Assembly (NCBI RefSeq): GCF_001049755.1
Contig: NZ_CVLB01000002.1
Span: 295,743 to 359,742, forward strand
Direction: 5' to 3'
Origin: Brachyspira suanatina
Lineage (GTDB): Bacteria; Spirochaetota; Brachyspiria; Brachyspirales; Brachyspiraceae
Length of the DNA stretch: 64,000 bases
Shown: one piece after another, positions 1 to 8,905 of the stretch
Layout of the letters: each line of letters opens with the position of its first letter
Numbering within the stretch: the stretch's first letter is position 1
Program-made: the position numbers and the translations under genes
The notes under the pieces: model-generated
Databases searched by the model: none
What the model was told of the DNA's origin: nothing
Seen by the model: the letters and a program-made list of their open reading frames with translations, nothing else

Positions 1-1179
1 ACCTAAAACAAGTCCTGATAATGATATAATATTCAAAGTTATTCCCATAAAATACATCAATGTAAATGTAATTATAATAGATATAGGAATTGAAACTGCT
101 ATTATAGAAACTGTTTTTACATTCCATAAGTAAAGCATTAATATAATAACGGCAAATAATCCTCCCTGCCAAGCTGTATCTAATACTCCGTTTATAGCCT
201 CATTTACATTATCAGCACTATTAAATAATATTTCATACTCTACGCCTTCAGGAAGATTAAGATTAGCTAATTGCTTTTTTACAGCCTTTGATACATTAAC
301 AGAATTTCCGCCTGATTCTTTATTAACTGATACTGATATTGCAGGCATTCCATTGATTTTTACTATCTCAGAGTCATCACTGTATCCTTGATAAACTCTT
401 CCTATATCCTTTAATTTTATAGGAGTATCATTTGTTTTTAAAGCCACAACAGTATTTTCAATATCTTCAGGAGTTGTAAACTCTCCCATAGTTCTTAGAG
501 TATACTTATAAACTCCTTCATAAGTATCACCGCCTGATAGATTCTGATTTTCTGATGATAAAAGAGAAACTATACTGTTAATATCTATTCCATAAGCATG
601 AAGTCTATTTAAAACTAAATCGACTTTCATCTCACTTTTAAGTCCGCCTCTTATTTCAGCTCTTGCTACTCCTGAAGCCTGCTCTATTTTATTTAATATC
701 TGATTATCTATTAATGTATATAATGCTCCTAAATTATCTGTACCGAAAAAAGCTATTTCCATTATAGGAGTCATATCTGTAGAAAATTTAAGTACTGTAG
801 GGCTGTCTGCATCATCCGGAAGCGAATTTTTTATTCCGTCTATAGCTTCTCTTACATCTGCTGTAGCAACTGCTAAATCAGTACCCCAGTTAAATTCTAT
901 AAATACGCTTGATTTACCTTCTTCCGAAGTAGAAGTGATTGTATTAATATCGCTTACAGTGGCAACTGCATTTTCAACTATTCTTGTAACTGATTTTTCT
1001 ACTTCTTCAGGACCAGCATTCTCATACTCTGTACTTACTGTTATATAGGGAAGCTCCATATCCGGTAAAAAATCAACTGCTAATTTACTTAAACTTACAA
1101 ACCCTAATATCAATACTGCTATCATACACATAAAAACCGCTACGGGTCTTTTTACTACTAATTCTATAAAATTTCTCAT
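1..1179 (-). CDS. RND efflux transporter, inner-membrane pump (N-terminal 393 residues, cut by window edge)
   Basis: My translation from the ATG at 1179 is open to the window edge, so the gene is partial. It starts MRNFIELVVKRPVAVF, the usual first transmembrane helix of AcrB/HAE-type proton-driven pumps. A long periplasmic porter region follows, with typical phrases such as LAVDFLPDMELPYITVST and VSVNKESGGNSVNVSKAV. Near the edge come two further membrane helices (FAVIILMLYLW and ISIIITFTLMYFMG). A ribosome site, AGGTAGGGTG, precedes the start. Such pumps export drugs, metals or lipophiles together with a periplasmic adaptor and an outer-membrane channel. Neither partner is visible here; they may lie outside the window. 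Substrate is unknown. Confidence 0.9.
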   Translation of the reverse strand, partial: MRNFIELVVKRPVAVFMCMIAVLILGFVSLSKLAVDFLPDMELPYITVSTEYENAGPEEVEKSVTRIVENAVATVSDINTITSTSEEGKSSVFIEFNWGTDLAVATADVREAIDGIKNSLPDDADSPTVLKFSTDMTPIMEIAFFGTDNLGALYTLIDNQILNKIEQASGVARAEIRGGLKSEMKVDLVLNRLHAYGIDINSIVSLLSSENQNLSGGDTYEGVYKYTLRTMGEFTTPEDIENTVVALKTNDTPIKLKDIGRVYQGYSDDSEIVKINGMPAISVSVNKESGGNSVNVSKAVKKQLANLNLPEGVEYEILFNSADNVNEAINGVLDTAWQGGLFAVIILMLYLWNVKTVSIIAVSIPISIIITFTLMYFMGITLNIISLSGLVLG

Positions 1180-1303
1180 TCGCTTCACCCTACCTTTTAT
1201 ATAGCATACTATATATGTTAAACTCTTATTAAATTCTTTATTTTAGACGAATAATTAAAAAAAAAGTTGCAATATAAACTATTTTTTTATCAATATAATT
1301 ATT

Positions 1304-2383
1304 TTATTTTTCAAATTTTTCTAATTCTTCACATAACTTTATAAAGTCTTCATAAACTTTTATAGACTGCAAATATCTTAAATCTATCATATATCCTGAA
1401 TCAATATGTTTAAAAAATTCAGCATCCCAAAGTTCTGTTTCTATAAAGCCTTTTTTATAATCATATTTATAAGGTTCAAATTTAAACATGTAGGTTCTAA
1501 AATATTTAACTTTAGCAAAACATAATTTATATATTCTGAATAATATACCTATAGTATCATTCCTATTCAAAAATTTGTCAGTAAATATTAATGTCTTATG
1601 TGAGTTTTCTTTCTCCTGATACCAAGAATCTCCTTCTTTGATAAGATCATATTTTTTTATTATATTTTCTTTGTCAGCGGTATAGAGAGAAGTAAAATTA
1701 TAATCATATACTACCTCTTTATAAATAAAATCTATCCCATCGCATGCTATATAAAAATAACTGTTCATATCATCTGCTTTAATTTTTATCATTATAGAAT
1801 ATTTACCGTTAATAACATTTTTATATTTTTTTATTACTTCTTCAATTTCATCATTACTGCATAAATGAAATATATCATATTCATTTGGGCATGCATTAAA
1901 ATACTTTGAGCATTGCACAAAAGAAGCATTTCTAAAAATAATTTCTATAATATGACTGCAGCTTAAATCATTACCTCCTACTATATTCAAGTTATTTCCA
2001 TAATTAGAAATCATAAAATCAAGCCACATATTATTTTTTATTGAATTATTTATATTTTCTATCTTCTCTTTTGCAATCAATATATTAATTTCATCTATAT
2101 AGCTTTTAAACTCTCTTTCCATATATTTAAAATTTGTAAAAGCAACTTTATCATCATGCATAAGCACTTTTATACATATAGCATCATTATCTGATATATA
2201 AAATAAATATTTTTTTTCATCATTAAACAATAAAAAACCTTCATCTGATTGTTCTATTTTTGCATTTATTTTGGATTTTATATATTTCATAAGTGAAAAC
2301 ATAGCTTTTTCATCATTACTTTTATTGTCATAAAGAAGTTTTATTGTTTTTGATTTACCGTCTAAAAAAATTATTTTATACAT
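1304..2383 (-). CDS. Hypothetical protein, 359 aa
   Basis: I do not recognise this family. The 359-residue product has no signal peptide or transmembrane segment. It is rich in Lys, Ile, Asp and Tyr and looks like a soluble cytoplasmic alpha/beta protein. A GGATAA ribosome-site-like sequence precedes the ATG. It stands alone: downstream is the start of the RND pump on the same strand, about 125 bp away, and upstream is the divergent ECF sigma operon. No catalytic motif could be picked out by eye. Confidence 0.75.
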   Translation of the reverse strand: MYKIIFLDGKSKTIKLLYDNKSNDEKAMFSLMKYIKSKINAKIEQSDEGFLLFNDEKKYLFYISDNDAICIKVLMHDDKVAFTNFKYMEREFKSYIDEINILIAKEKIENINNSIKNNMWLDFMISNYGNNLNIVGGNDLSCSHIIEIIFRNASFVQCSKYFNACPNEYDIFHLCSNDEIEEVIKKYKNVINGKYSIMIKIKADDMNSYFYIACDGIDFIYKEVVYDYNFTSLYTADKENIIKKYDLIKEGDSWYQEKENSHKTLIFTDKFLNRNDTIGILFRIYKLCFAKVKYFRTYMFKFEPYKYDYKKGFIETELWDAEFFKHIDSGYMIDLRYLQSIKVYEDFIKLCEELEKFEK

Positions 2384-2470
2384 TAGTTATCCAAATCATA
2401 TGAAAATATATTGTTTTATTATAATATAAATACTTTATTTTTTAAAGCATAAAAAGATATGATCATTTTA

Positions 2471-2498
2471 GGAACTTTTTAATAATTCATTCGTCTAA
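2471..2498 (+). promoter_or_regulatory. ECF sigma-type promoter 1
   Basis: The sequence GGAACTTTTT at 2471-2480 matches the GGAAC-type -35 of ECF sigma factors. It is followed 16 bases after GGAAC by CGTCTAA at 2492-2498, a CGTC-type -10. The same pair recurs at 2930-2958 ahead of the next gene. Transcription would start about 20 bases before the ATG at 2529, in a short leader with an AAGAGG ribosome site at 2516-2521. Confidence 0.8.
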
Positions 2499-2528
2499 AT
2501 GATAAATAATCAATTAAGAGGTTTTTAT

Positions 2529-2927
2529 ATGAAAAAAATAATGATTATTGCCATATTAATTTTTAATATATATAGTTTATATGCCGAAGAACATTTTATA
2601 ATAAATGATGCTTCTATGAAAGTGTTAACTGATGCCGGAGTGGATATAAGTCTAGAAAAAAAATACACTATAAATTCAATCACAAAGAAATACTTAAAAG
2701 ATGCTAGAAAGATTTTATTTGAAATAAATAAAATCGATATGAAAATAAATGATGAATTTAAAAAAGAAGATATAGATTTAGACAGTGTTAAACAGTTAAT
2801 ATTCGAGAAAAAAGCAAAAGAAGCCGATTTTGATTATACTATAATGTCATGCGACTTGGATATATTATCATTATTTTCAAATAATGAGATAAAAAGGATA
2901 AAATATTATATTATTTTTAAAAAATAG
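2529..2927 (+). CDS. Periplasmic Spy/CnrX-like protein, paralogue of the next gene
   Basis: A 132-residue exported protein with signal peptide MKKIMIIAILIFNIYSLYAE followed by an all-helical, charged region. I chose the ATG at 2529 because AAGAGG lies seven bases upstream; a longer reading from 2499 would run into the promoter -10. It aligns end to end with the neighbour at 3011, sharing the pattern IxKIDxKIN...KQLIxEKKxKEA...DLDIL. That is the two-long-helix arrangement of Spy/CpxP/CnrX and 'Metal_resist' proteins. It lacks the His/Gly/Pro-rich N-terminal stretch of its neighbour. It probably acts as a periplasmic chaperone or sensor in the ECF circuit; the stimulus is unknown. Confidence 0.7.
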   Translation: MKKIMIIAILIFNIYSLYAEEHFIINDASMKVLTDAGVDISLEKKYTINSITKKYLKDARKILFEINKIDMKINDEFKKEDIDLDSVKQLIFEKKAKEADFDYTIMSCDLDILSLFSNNEIKRIKYYIIFKK

Positions 2928-2929
2928 CG

Positions 2930-2958
2930 GGAACTTTTTATATAAGAATTACGTCTAA
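2930..2958 (+). promoter_or_regulatory. ECF sigma-type promoter 2
   Basis: GGAACTTTTT at 2930-2939 and CGTCTAA at 2952-2958 repeat the elements of the upstream promoter, with a spacer of 17 instead of 16 bases. The -35 begins three bases after the stop codon of the preceding gene. It would drive the gene at 3011 and, read on, the sigma and anti-sigma genes, implying autoregulation. Confidence 0.8.
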
Positions 2959-3010
2959 CAATGCAAAAGATAATATAATATTGAAAGTTATGGAGTGATA
3001 AGGAGAGTTT

Positions 3011-3469
3011 ATGAATAAAATATTTTATACTGTATCTTTAATATTATTATTATCTTTGTCAATTTTTGCACAACCGGGTCCTAAAGGTCCCGGTCCTCAT
3101 GGGCCTGGACATGGAAGAAACAGAAGAGGGGGCGAATTTGATAAAAGATTAGGACATGATCCTTTACAGTTTTTTAGAAAAATTGGTATAACTCTAACTG
3201 ATGAACAGGCTGAAAGAATGTATGATATAGCCATCAAATTTATTACAGAAGAAGAACCTATCAGATTAGAAATAGAAAGAATAGAGAACAGTATAAGATT
3301 GGAGTTAATGAAAGACAATACTGATAGAAATGCTATTAAAGAGCTGATAAAACAGAAAAAAGAACAAGAGGCTTTAAGAGATTATTTAAGGATAGTGAGA
3401 GATTTGGATATTATAGCTGTTCTTACTCCAGAGCAAAAAGCTCAGCTAAACAGTTGCATGATGAGATAG
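3011..3469 (+). CDS. Periplasmic Spy/CpxP/CnrX-like protein with LTxxQ motifs
   Basis: A 152-residue exported protein. After the signal peptide (about residues 1-21, ending IFAQ) comes a Gly/Pro/His-rich segment (PGPKGPGPHGPGHGRNRRGG) that could bind metal. Then comes a helical domain with LTDEQ near residue 60 and LTPEQ near residue 140. Paired LTxxQ motifs mark the Spy/CpxP family; the fold is shared with the metal sensors CnrX and ZraP. AGGAGAG at 3001-3007 is an excellent ribosome site. The sigma gene starts 21 bases downstream, so the four genes look like one operon. By analogy with CnrX, it may sense periplasmic metal or misfolded protein and act on the anti-sigma factor. This is inference. 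Confidence 0.8.
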   Translation: MNKIFYTVSLILLLSLSIFAQPGPKGPGPHGPGHGRNRRGGEFDKRLGHDPLQFFRKIGITLTDEQAERMYDIAIKFITEEEPIRLEIERIENSIRLELMKDNTDRNAIKELIKQKKEQEALRDYLRIVRDLDIIAVLTPEQKAQLNSCMMR

Positions 3470-3490
3470 GTAATTTTTATAAGGATAAAT

Positions 3491-4036
3491 ATGAGCAGCG
3501 CTATGGCTTATGAAGATAATATAGATGCATTCAAAACAGGTAATGAGGAAGCTTACAAAGAGCTTATAGAAATGTATAAAAAACCATTATTCAATTTGGT
3601 TTATTCTATCATTTCTAATAAAGATGAAGCTGAAGAGATTGTGCAGGACGTTTTTGTAAGTTTTTACATAAAACGTGAAAGTTTTGAAGGAAGAAGTAAA
3701 ATATACACTTGGCTTTATAGGGTTTCTTTTAACAGGGCTGTTGATCATATAAGAAAAAAAGAGCGAGAAAAAAAATACCGCTTAAAAGAATATAGAAATT
3801 CTGAAGTACAGGAATCTGGAAATGATGACAGCATACATAGAATTATATTAGCCGAGGCTTTGGAAAAATTGGAAGATGATTTCAGAATTCCGCTTATGAT
3901 GGCTGAATATGAAAATTATTCTTACAATGAAATATCCGAAAAATTGGATCTGCCGGTTAATACTGTTAGAACTAGGATATTCAGAGCTAGAAAAAAACTT
4001 CTATCTATTATGAAAAAAATGGGGGTGAGCTTATGA
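3491..4036 (+). CDS. ECF-type RNA polymerase sigma factor
   Basis: A 181-residue sigma-70 family protein with only regions 2 and 4. Region 2 (about residues 20-90) contains DEAEEIVQDVFVSFY and the promoter-melting stretch TWLYRVSFNRAVDHIRKK. Region 4 (about 120-178) has the helix-turn-helix YNEISEKLDLPVNTVRTRIF. The length and two-domain layout fit the extracytoplasmic-function group. The last codons overlap the anti-sigma start (ATGA), a sign of translational coupling. Its likely targets are the two GGAAC/CGTC promoters upstream in the same operon. Which ECF subgroup it belongs to cannot be settled by eye. Confidence 0.95.
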   Translation: MSSAMAYEDNIDAFKTGNEEAYKELIEMYKKPLFNLVYSIISNKDEAEEIVQDVFVSFYIKRESFEGRSKIYTWLYRVSFNRAVDHIRKKEREKKYRLKEYRNSEVQESGNDDSIHRIILAEALEKLEDDFRIPLMMAEYENYSYNEISEKLDLPVNTVRTRIFRARKKLLSIMKKMGVSL

Positions 4037-4557
4037 AAAATAATCATGAATATTATGAAATGCTTATCAGCAGACATAAGGACAATGATTTAGATGCTAA
4101 TGAAATATTTGAAATGGAAAAACATTTAGCTTCTTGTAAATCTTGTCAGAAATTCAGAGATGAAATCAATTCTATGTCATCTATACTTTTAGGTATGTCA
4201 AATATCAAAATAAATAAGAAGCCTGCAAGCATTTTCAATAAAAAGAGAGTTATAGCATCTATAAGTTCAATAGCTGCTGCTTTACTCATATTTGGTGCTG
4301 TAAGTACAATATACAACAATAATAATATTCCAGGCAATTCAAATGATGCTGCTAAATTAATGGTTGCTGATTTGAATGATTCTATAATAAGAACTAGCAT
4401 AGATGATTATAATACTGAAGAGGATTATGCTCCTTTATCAAGCTATTTTAGTTATGGGGATCTTGACCCTGAAGCAGCAGAAGCATCATCAGATGAAAAT
4501 TATAATAATGCCGAGATATCTATAATGTCTGCATATATTTATTATATGGGTAAATAA
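4033..4557 (+). CDS. Anti-sigma factor with zinc-finger (zf-HC2) domain, membrane-anchored
   Basis: A 174-residue protein beginning in the overlap with the sigma gene. The N-terminal domain carries H31-x3-C35-x2-C38 in HLASCKSCQ, the signature of zinc-binding anti-sigma factors that hold ECF sigmas at the membrane. One transmembrane helix follows at roughly residues 73-95 (VIASISSIAAALLIFGAVS). The C-terminal half is periplasmic, acidic and serine-rich with no recognisable domain. Topology and gene order fit an inner-membrane anti-sigma factor whose outer part receives a signal, perhaps from the Spy/CnrX-like proteins encoded upstream. Confidence 0.9.
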   Translation: MKNNHEYYEMLISRHKDNDLDANEIFEMEKHLASCKSCQKFRDEINSMSSILLGMSNIKINKKPASIFNKKRVIASISSIAAALLIFGAVSTIYNNNNIPGNSNDAAKLMVADLNDSIIRTSIDDYNTEEDYAPLSSYFSYGDLDPEAAEASSDENYNNAEISIMSAYIYYMGK

Positions 4558-4752
4558 CGCATGCTAAATAGATAAAAAATATAAATTAATTTGAAATTCA
4601 CAATTATACAATATGATTAAAAATAACTAAGCATGCGTTTAACAAAGCTATAAATCTAATCCCAGCTTGGGCGGGCATTGCTTTTTCTTATAAAAATAAA
4701 AAAACAATGACTATTATATTTATAATGTCTACAATAAACTTAAAGGGTGGGG
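4557..4752 (+). repeat. Composite dispersed repeat, copy A
   Basis: This 196-bp intergenic element opens with AACGCATGCT, closes an inverted repeat at about 4629-4639 (AAGCATGCGTT), then has GCTTGGGCGGGC at 4665-4676 and AAAGGGTGGGG at 4742-4752. Copies with the same order and nearly the same spacing are at 56211-56409 (same orientation) and 57023-57218 (opposite). It lies between the convergent 3' ends of the anti-sigma gene and purN. No protein is encoded. Part may act as a transcription end, but no classic stem plus T-run was seen. Confidence 0.75.
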
Positions 4753-4778
4753 AATTAGAATAAAGCCCAAATTTAAAA

Positions 4779-5339
4779 TCACATTTTAGAAAGTTTTTTC
4801 ACAGTAGCAGGAAGTAATTTATGTTCTTCTACTAATACACGTTTTTGTAAAATTTCTGCAGTATCATCTTCTTTTACTTCAACTTTAGTCTGCATTATAA
4901 TGTCTCCGCCGTCTATAGTATCAGTAACATAATGAACAGTACAGCCTGATTCTTTTTCCTTGTTTACAATTACAGCCTCATGAACATGAATACCATACAT
5001 TCCCTTTCCACCATATTTAGGAAGAAGAGATGGATGAATATTAATAATTTTTCCTTCCCATTTTCTTATAAAGGCACTGTCTACTATTGATAAAAATCCT
5101 GCCAATACAACCAAATCTATATTAGAAATCTCTTCATCTATTTTTTTGAATAAATCTTTTTTATATACTTTTCTATCTAATAATACGGCCTTTATTCCAG
5201 CATTTTCAGCAATATTAAGTCCGCCGCAATCCCTATCTGCAATAACTATATCTATTTTATAATAATCATTATCTTGTGAATCTATCAAAGATTTTAAATT
5301 ACTTCCGCCTCCGGAAATTAAAACGGCTACTCTAAGCAT
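4779..5339 (-). CDS. purN: Phosphoribosylglycinamide formyltransferase (GAR transformylase 1)
   Basis: A 186-residue protein that transfers a formyl group from 10-formyl-tetrahydrofolate to GAR, the third step of purine synthesis. The glycine-rich start VLISGGGSNLKSLI is typical. The catalytic Asn and His are in INIHPSLLP. The conserved Asp loop is GCTVHYVTDTIDGGDI. Its start overlaps the end of purM by 13 bases, so the two are translationally coupled in one minus-strand operon. Length is slightly below the usual 190-210 residues, with no motif missing. Confidence 0.96.
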   Translation of the reverse strand: MLRVAVLISGGGSNLKSLIDSQDNDYYKIDIVIADRDCGGLNIAENAGIKAVLLDRKVYKKDLFKKIDEEISNIDLVVLAGFLSIVDSAFIRKWEGKIINIHPSLLPKYGGKGMYGIHVHEAVIVNKEKESGCTVHYVTDTIDGGDIIMQTKVEVKEDDTAEILQKRVLVEEHKLLPATVKKLSKM

Positions 5340-6340
5340 ATATCACTCTTATCCTCATTATCATTTTTAGCAATATACCCTATTTCATAAGCGGATTCAT
5401 TTTTCTCTTTCAAATCATTTATGATACTATCTTTATCCTCTTTAGAAGCTATTATTACAAATCCGATACCCATATTGAAAGTATTATACATTTCTTCTTC
5501 TTTTATATTACCAAGATACTGAATATAATTAAATATATTAGGGGTAACAAAACTATCCTTTTTAATTACAGCCTTATATCCTTTAGCAACAGAACGAGGA
5601 ACATTTTCTATTAAACCGCCTCCTGTGATATGAGCCATACCTTTAATATTATATTTTTCTAATAAAGGAAGTACTTTTTTTACATATATTTTAGTAGGTG
5701 TTAAAAGAGTTTCTCCTATTTTTTCACCCTCATATACAGCATTATAATCCCTCACAAGTTTTCTTATAAGTGAATATCCATTACTGTGAAAACCAGATGA
5801 AGCAATACCTATAATAGCATCTCCTTCACTAACTTTAGAGCCGTCAATAATTTTATCCTTCTCTACAACTCCCACACAAAAACCAGCTATATCATAATCT
5901 CCATCTTTATAAAAACCAGGCATTTCGGCAGTTTCTCCGCCTATTAAAGCAGCACCAGCCTCATAACATCCGTCAGCAATACCTTTAACTATTAAAGCAG
6001 CAGTCTCTCCATTTAATCTTCCGCATGCAAGATAATCCAAAAAGAAAATAGGCTTAGCACCATGACAAAGCACATCATTAACACACATAGCAACAGCATC
6101 TATTCCGACAGTATCATACTTCTTCATAGAAAATGCTATTTCTAACTTTGTACCTACTCCGTCAGTTCCGGATACAAGTACTGGATTATTATACTTACCA
6201 AGCTCATACAAAGCACCGAAACTTCCTATATTATTAAGTACATTTGTATGCATAGTTTTAGCCACAACTTCTTTCATCAGAGATACAGCTTTATAACCTT
6301 CTTCTCTGCTGACTCCGCTGTCTTTATAAGAAATGCCCAT
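5327..6340 (-). CDS. purM: Phosphoribosylformylglycinamidine cyclo-ligase (AIR synthetase)
   Basis: A 337-residue enzyme that closes the imidazole ring of AIR using ATP, the fifth purine step. Family landmarks are SGTDGVGTKLEIAF near residue 60, DAVAMCVNDVLCHGAKPIFFLDY near residue 80 and GGETAEMPGFY near residue 135. Length matches the family. It is the first gene of a purM-purN pair. The 200 bases between it and infB hold the infB terminator and AT-rich DNA. No PurR or riboswitch-like element was recognised. Confidence 0.97.
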   Translation of the reverse strand: MGISYKDSGVSREEGYKAVSLMKEVVAKTMHTNVLNNIGSFGALYELGKYNNPVLVSGTDGVGTKLEIAFSMKKYDTVGIDAVAMCVNDVLCHGAKPIFFLDYLACGRLNGETAALIVKGIADGCYEAGAALIGGETAEMPGFYKDGDYDIAGFCVGVVEKDKIIDGSKVSEGDAIIGIASSGFHSNGYSLIRKLVRDYNAVYEGEKIGETLLTPTKIYVKKVLPLLEKYNIKGMAHITGGGLIENVPRSVAKGYKAVIKKDSFVTPNIFNYIQYLGNIKEEEMYNTFNMGIGFVIIASKEDKDSIINDLKEKNESAYEIGYIAKNDNEDKSDICLE

Positions 6341-6481
6341 AAATAATTCCCTTATTTGATAAATTAAAAATTAGAAAAAATATTTATTAAGTATACCAAT
6401 ATTTTATTATATTTACAAGAATTTTTTTTTATTTGTAAGAATCAATATAACAATATATACAACTTATCTTACTAAAGTAAT

Positions 6482-6514
6482 AAAAAAGGCAATACATTCA
6501 AGATGCACTGCCTA
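6482..6514 (-). terminator. Rho-independent terminator of infB
   Basis: On the minus strand, GGCAGTGCAT (6503-6512) pairs with ATGTATTGCC (6488-6497) across a five-base loop, with one G-U wobble, and is followed by six Ts. It sits about 30 bases after the infB stop. Confidence 0.85.
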
Positions 6515-6540
6515 TAATTTTTCATCAATGAATTTAATAT

Positions 6541-8877
6541 TTATAAATCCTGAGCTATTTCTTCAATCTTGAATATCTCAAGAACATCACCTTTTTTAAT
6601 ATCATTAAAGTTCTCTATAGAAGCACCGCATTCATAACCGCTAGCTACTTCTTTAACATCGTCCTTAATTCTTCTTAAACTAGAAATCTTGCTTGTATAA
6701 ATAAGAACATTATCTCTCATTACTCTTACACCAGCATTTCTTTCTATTTTACCATTAGTTACATAACAGCCGGCAATAGTACCAACTTTAGGTACATGGA
6801 ATACATCTCTAACCTCAACAGTACCAATATCAACTTCTTTTTTGAGTCTTTCAAGAGAACCTTTCATAGCATTTTGAATAGCCTCTATTGCCTCATAAAT
6901 GATATCATATCTTTCTATAGGTATTCCAAGTTTTTCAGCTAATTCTCTAGCCTTTCCGGAAGGACGAACTCTATAAGCTATAATAATAGCATTGGAAGCA
7001 TGAGCCAAGTTTACATCGCTTTCAGTAACCGCACCTGATGCACTATATATTGAAACAAATCTTATTTTATCACTTTGTATTTTATTTAAAGCATCTCTCA
7101 AAGCCTCCGCACTACCCTGAACATCGGCTTTAATGATTACTTTGAACTCTTTCATAGATTCAGAAGCTATTTTCTCATAAAGGTTTTCTAATGTAACTTT
7201 AACATTAGCCTTTAAAGCTTCCTGCTGTTTTAATTGAACTCTCTTATCAGCTATAGCCTTAGCTTCTTTTTCATCAAGCATAACATTGAATGATTCTCCA
7301 GCTTCAGGAGTCTTTTCAAAACCTAAAACTTCAACAGGAGTAGAAGGTAAAGCCTTTGTAACTCTCTGTCCTAAATCATTAACCATAGCACGTACTTTAC
7401 CAACCGAAAGCCCACATACAAAATAATCGCCTATTTTCAAAGTACCATTTTGTACAAGAACAGTACCTACAGGACCTCTGCCCGGATCAAGTGAAGCCTC
7501 TAATACTATACCTATTGCTTCTCTATTAGGATTAGCCTTTAATTCAAGCATTTCAGCTTGTAATATAATAGCTTCTAATAAATCGTTAATACCTTGTTTA
7601 GTTAAGGCACTCACACCTATATATTGAGTATCCCCGCCCCATTCTTCTGGAGTAAGTCCGTACTCTGATAATGCTGCTTTTACCTTATCCATACTGGCAT
7701 TAGGCAAATCCATTTTATTAACAGCAACTATTATAGGAACATTAGCCTCTTTAGCATGATTTAATGCTTCAACTGTTTGAGGCATTACACCATCATCTGA
7801 AGCAACAACAAGTATTACTATATCAGTACTTTTAGCTCCTCTTGCTCTCATCATAGTAAATGCAGCGTGTCCTGGAGTATCAATAAAAGCTATTTCTCCG
7901 CTAGGTATTTTTACTTTGTAAGCACCGATATTTTGAGTGATTCCGCCGCTTTCTTTTGATGTAATATTACTATGTCTTATAGCGTCAAGAAGAGAAGTTT
8001 TACCATGGTCAACGTGTCCCATTATTGTTACAACAGGAGGACGAGGTTTTAAATCTTCTTCTCTGTCTTCTTTTACTTCAATAGTTGCCTCTTCCTGTAA
8101 AGATATAACATTAACCTTACATCCGAAATCATCGGCAATAATTGTAGCGGTATCAGAATCGATTATATCATTAACTCTAGCCATAGTACCCATACCCATA
8201 AGTTTGGATATTATGTCAGAAGCTCTTAAATTCATCTTTTTAGCTAAGTCACCAACAGTAATAGTTTCCATTATGCTAATTTCTTTTTCAACACTTGCAA
8301 GTCTTTGTTCCTGCTGACGTTTTTTAGCCTGAAGTTTATTAAATATTTTATTTTCCTGTCTTTGTGCTGCTTCTGCTTTAGAATCTTTTTGAGATGATTT
8401 TTTATCGTATTCTTTATCTTTCTTCTCGTAGTCTCTTTTCTTATTATCTTTTTTATTGTCTTTCTTGAAAGAAGATACATCTTCAACAGGAGCTTCCATA
8501 GGAGAAGAATCTTTATATGATTTATTTTCTTTAAAATCTCTATTTTCTCTATTATGAGAATAATTTTTATTCTTAGATTCTTTATTGTTATCTCTAGTAT
8601 CTCTATTTTCTTTTGCTATATTATTTTTTTCAGGAGTATTATTGTTATTATTATCCTGTTTTTGAGCATCAGGCTTATCTGATTTATTATGTATTATTAT
8701 TTTCTTTTTTACTATAACTTTTTTTACTTTCTTAACAGCTGCTGCAGCTTGATTATCATCATTATTATTATTATTATTAGATGCATTATTTTTCTTAATA
8801 ATAACTTTTGGTTTATTATCAGCTGCAGAGCTTTCCTGATTTAAATTTTTTTCATTATTCTCATTTTTTTGAGACAT
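6541..8877 (-). CDS. infB: Translation initiation factor IF-2
   Basis: A 778-residue GTPase that places fMet-tRNA on the 30S subunit. The first ~190 residues are a Lys/Asn/Asp-rich low-complexity arm with runs of AAT/AAC codons. An IF2_N-type domain follows ([20 protein letters not shown]). The G domain has [22 protein letters not shown] and NKMD. The C-terminal domains follow, ending in the IF2 C2 region ([21 protein letters not shown]). The preceding SurA-like lipoprotein gene is only 28 bases upstream, so they are probably co-transcribed. The usual nusA-infB-rbfA neighbours are absent. Confidence 0.98.
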   Translation of the reverse strand: MSQKNENNEKNLNQESSAADNKPKVIIKKNNASNNNNNNDDNQAAAAVKKVKKVIVKKKIIIHNKSDKPDAQKQDNNNNNTPEKNNIAKENRDTRDNNKESKNKNYSHNRENRDFKENKSYKDSSPMEAPVEDVSSFKKDNKKDNKKRDYEKKDKEYDKKSSQKDSKAEAAQRQENKIFNKLQAKKRQQEQRLASVEKEISIMETITVGDLAKKMNLRASDIISKLMGMGTMARVNDIIDSDTATIIADDFGCKVNVISLQEEATIEVKEDREEDLKPRPPVVTIMGHVDHGKTSLLDAIRHSNITSKESGGITQNIGAYKVKIPSGEIAFIDTPGHAAFTMMRARGAKSTDIVILVVASDDGVMPQTVEALNHAKEANVPIIVAVNKMDLPNASMDKVKAALSEYGLTPEEWGGDTQYIGVSALTKQGINDLLEAIILQAEMLELKANPNREAIGIVLEASLDPGRGPVGTVLVQNGTLKIGDYFVCGLSVGKVRAMVNDLGQRVTKALPSTPVEVLGFEKTPEAGESFNVMLDEKEAKAIADKRVQLKQQEALKANVKVTLENLYEKIASESMKEFKVIIKADVQGSAEALRDALNKIQSDKIRFVSIYSASGAVTESDVNLAHASNAIIIAYRVRPSGKARELAEKLGIPIERYDIIYEAIEAIQNAMKGSLERLKKEVDIGTVEVRDVFHVPKVGTIAGCYVTNGKIERNAGVRVMRDNVLIYTSKISSLRRIKDDVKEVASGYECGASIENFNDIKKGDVLEIFKIEEIAQDL

Positions 8878-8905
8878 TCTTTTCCTTTCCCATTAATATT
8901 AAATT

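Noticed and set aside
1-4557. RND pump and ECF circuit as one metal-resistance island like cnr
   Set aside because: They are divergent and separated by an unrelated gene, and no ECF-type promoter was seen for the pump within the window.
8271-8486. Lys-rich minus-strand frame inside infB
   Set aside because: It is a shadow of the Lys/Asp/Asn-rich IF-2 arm in another frame.
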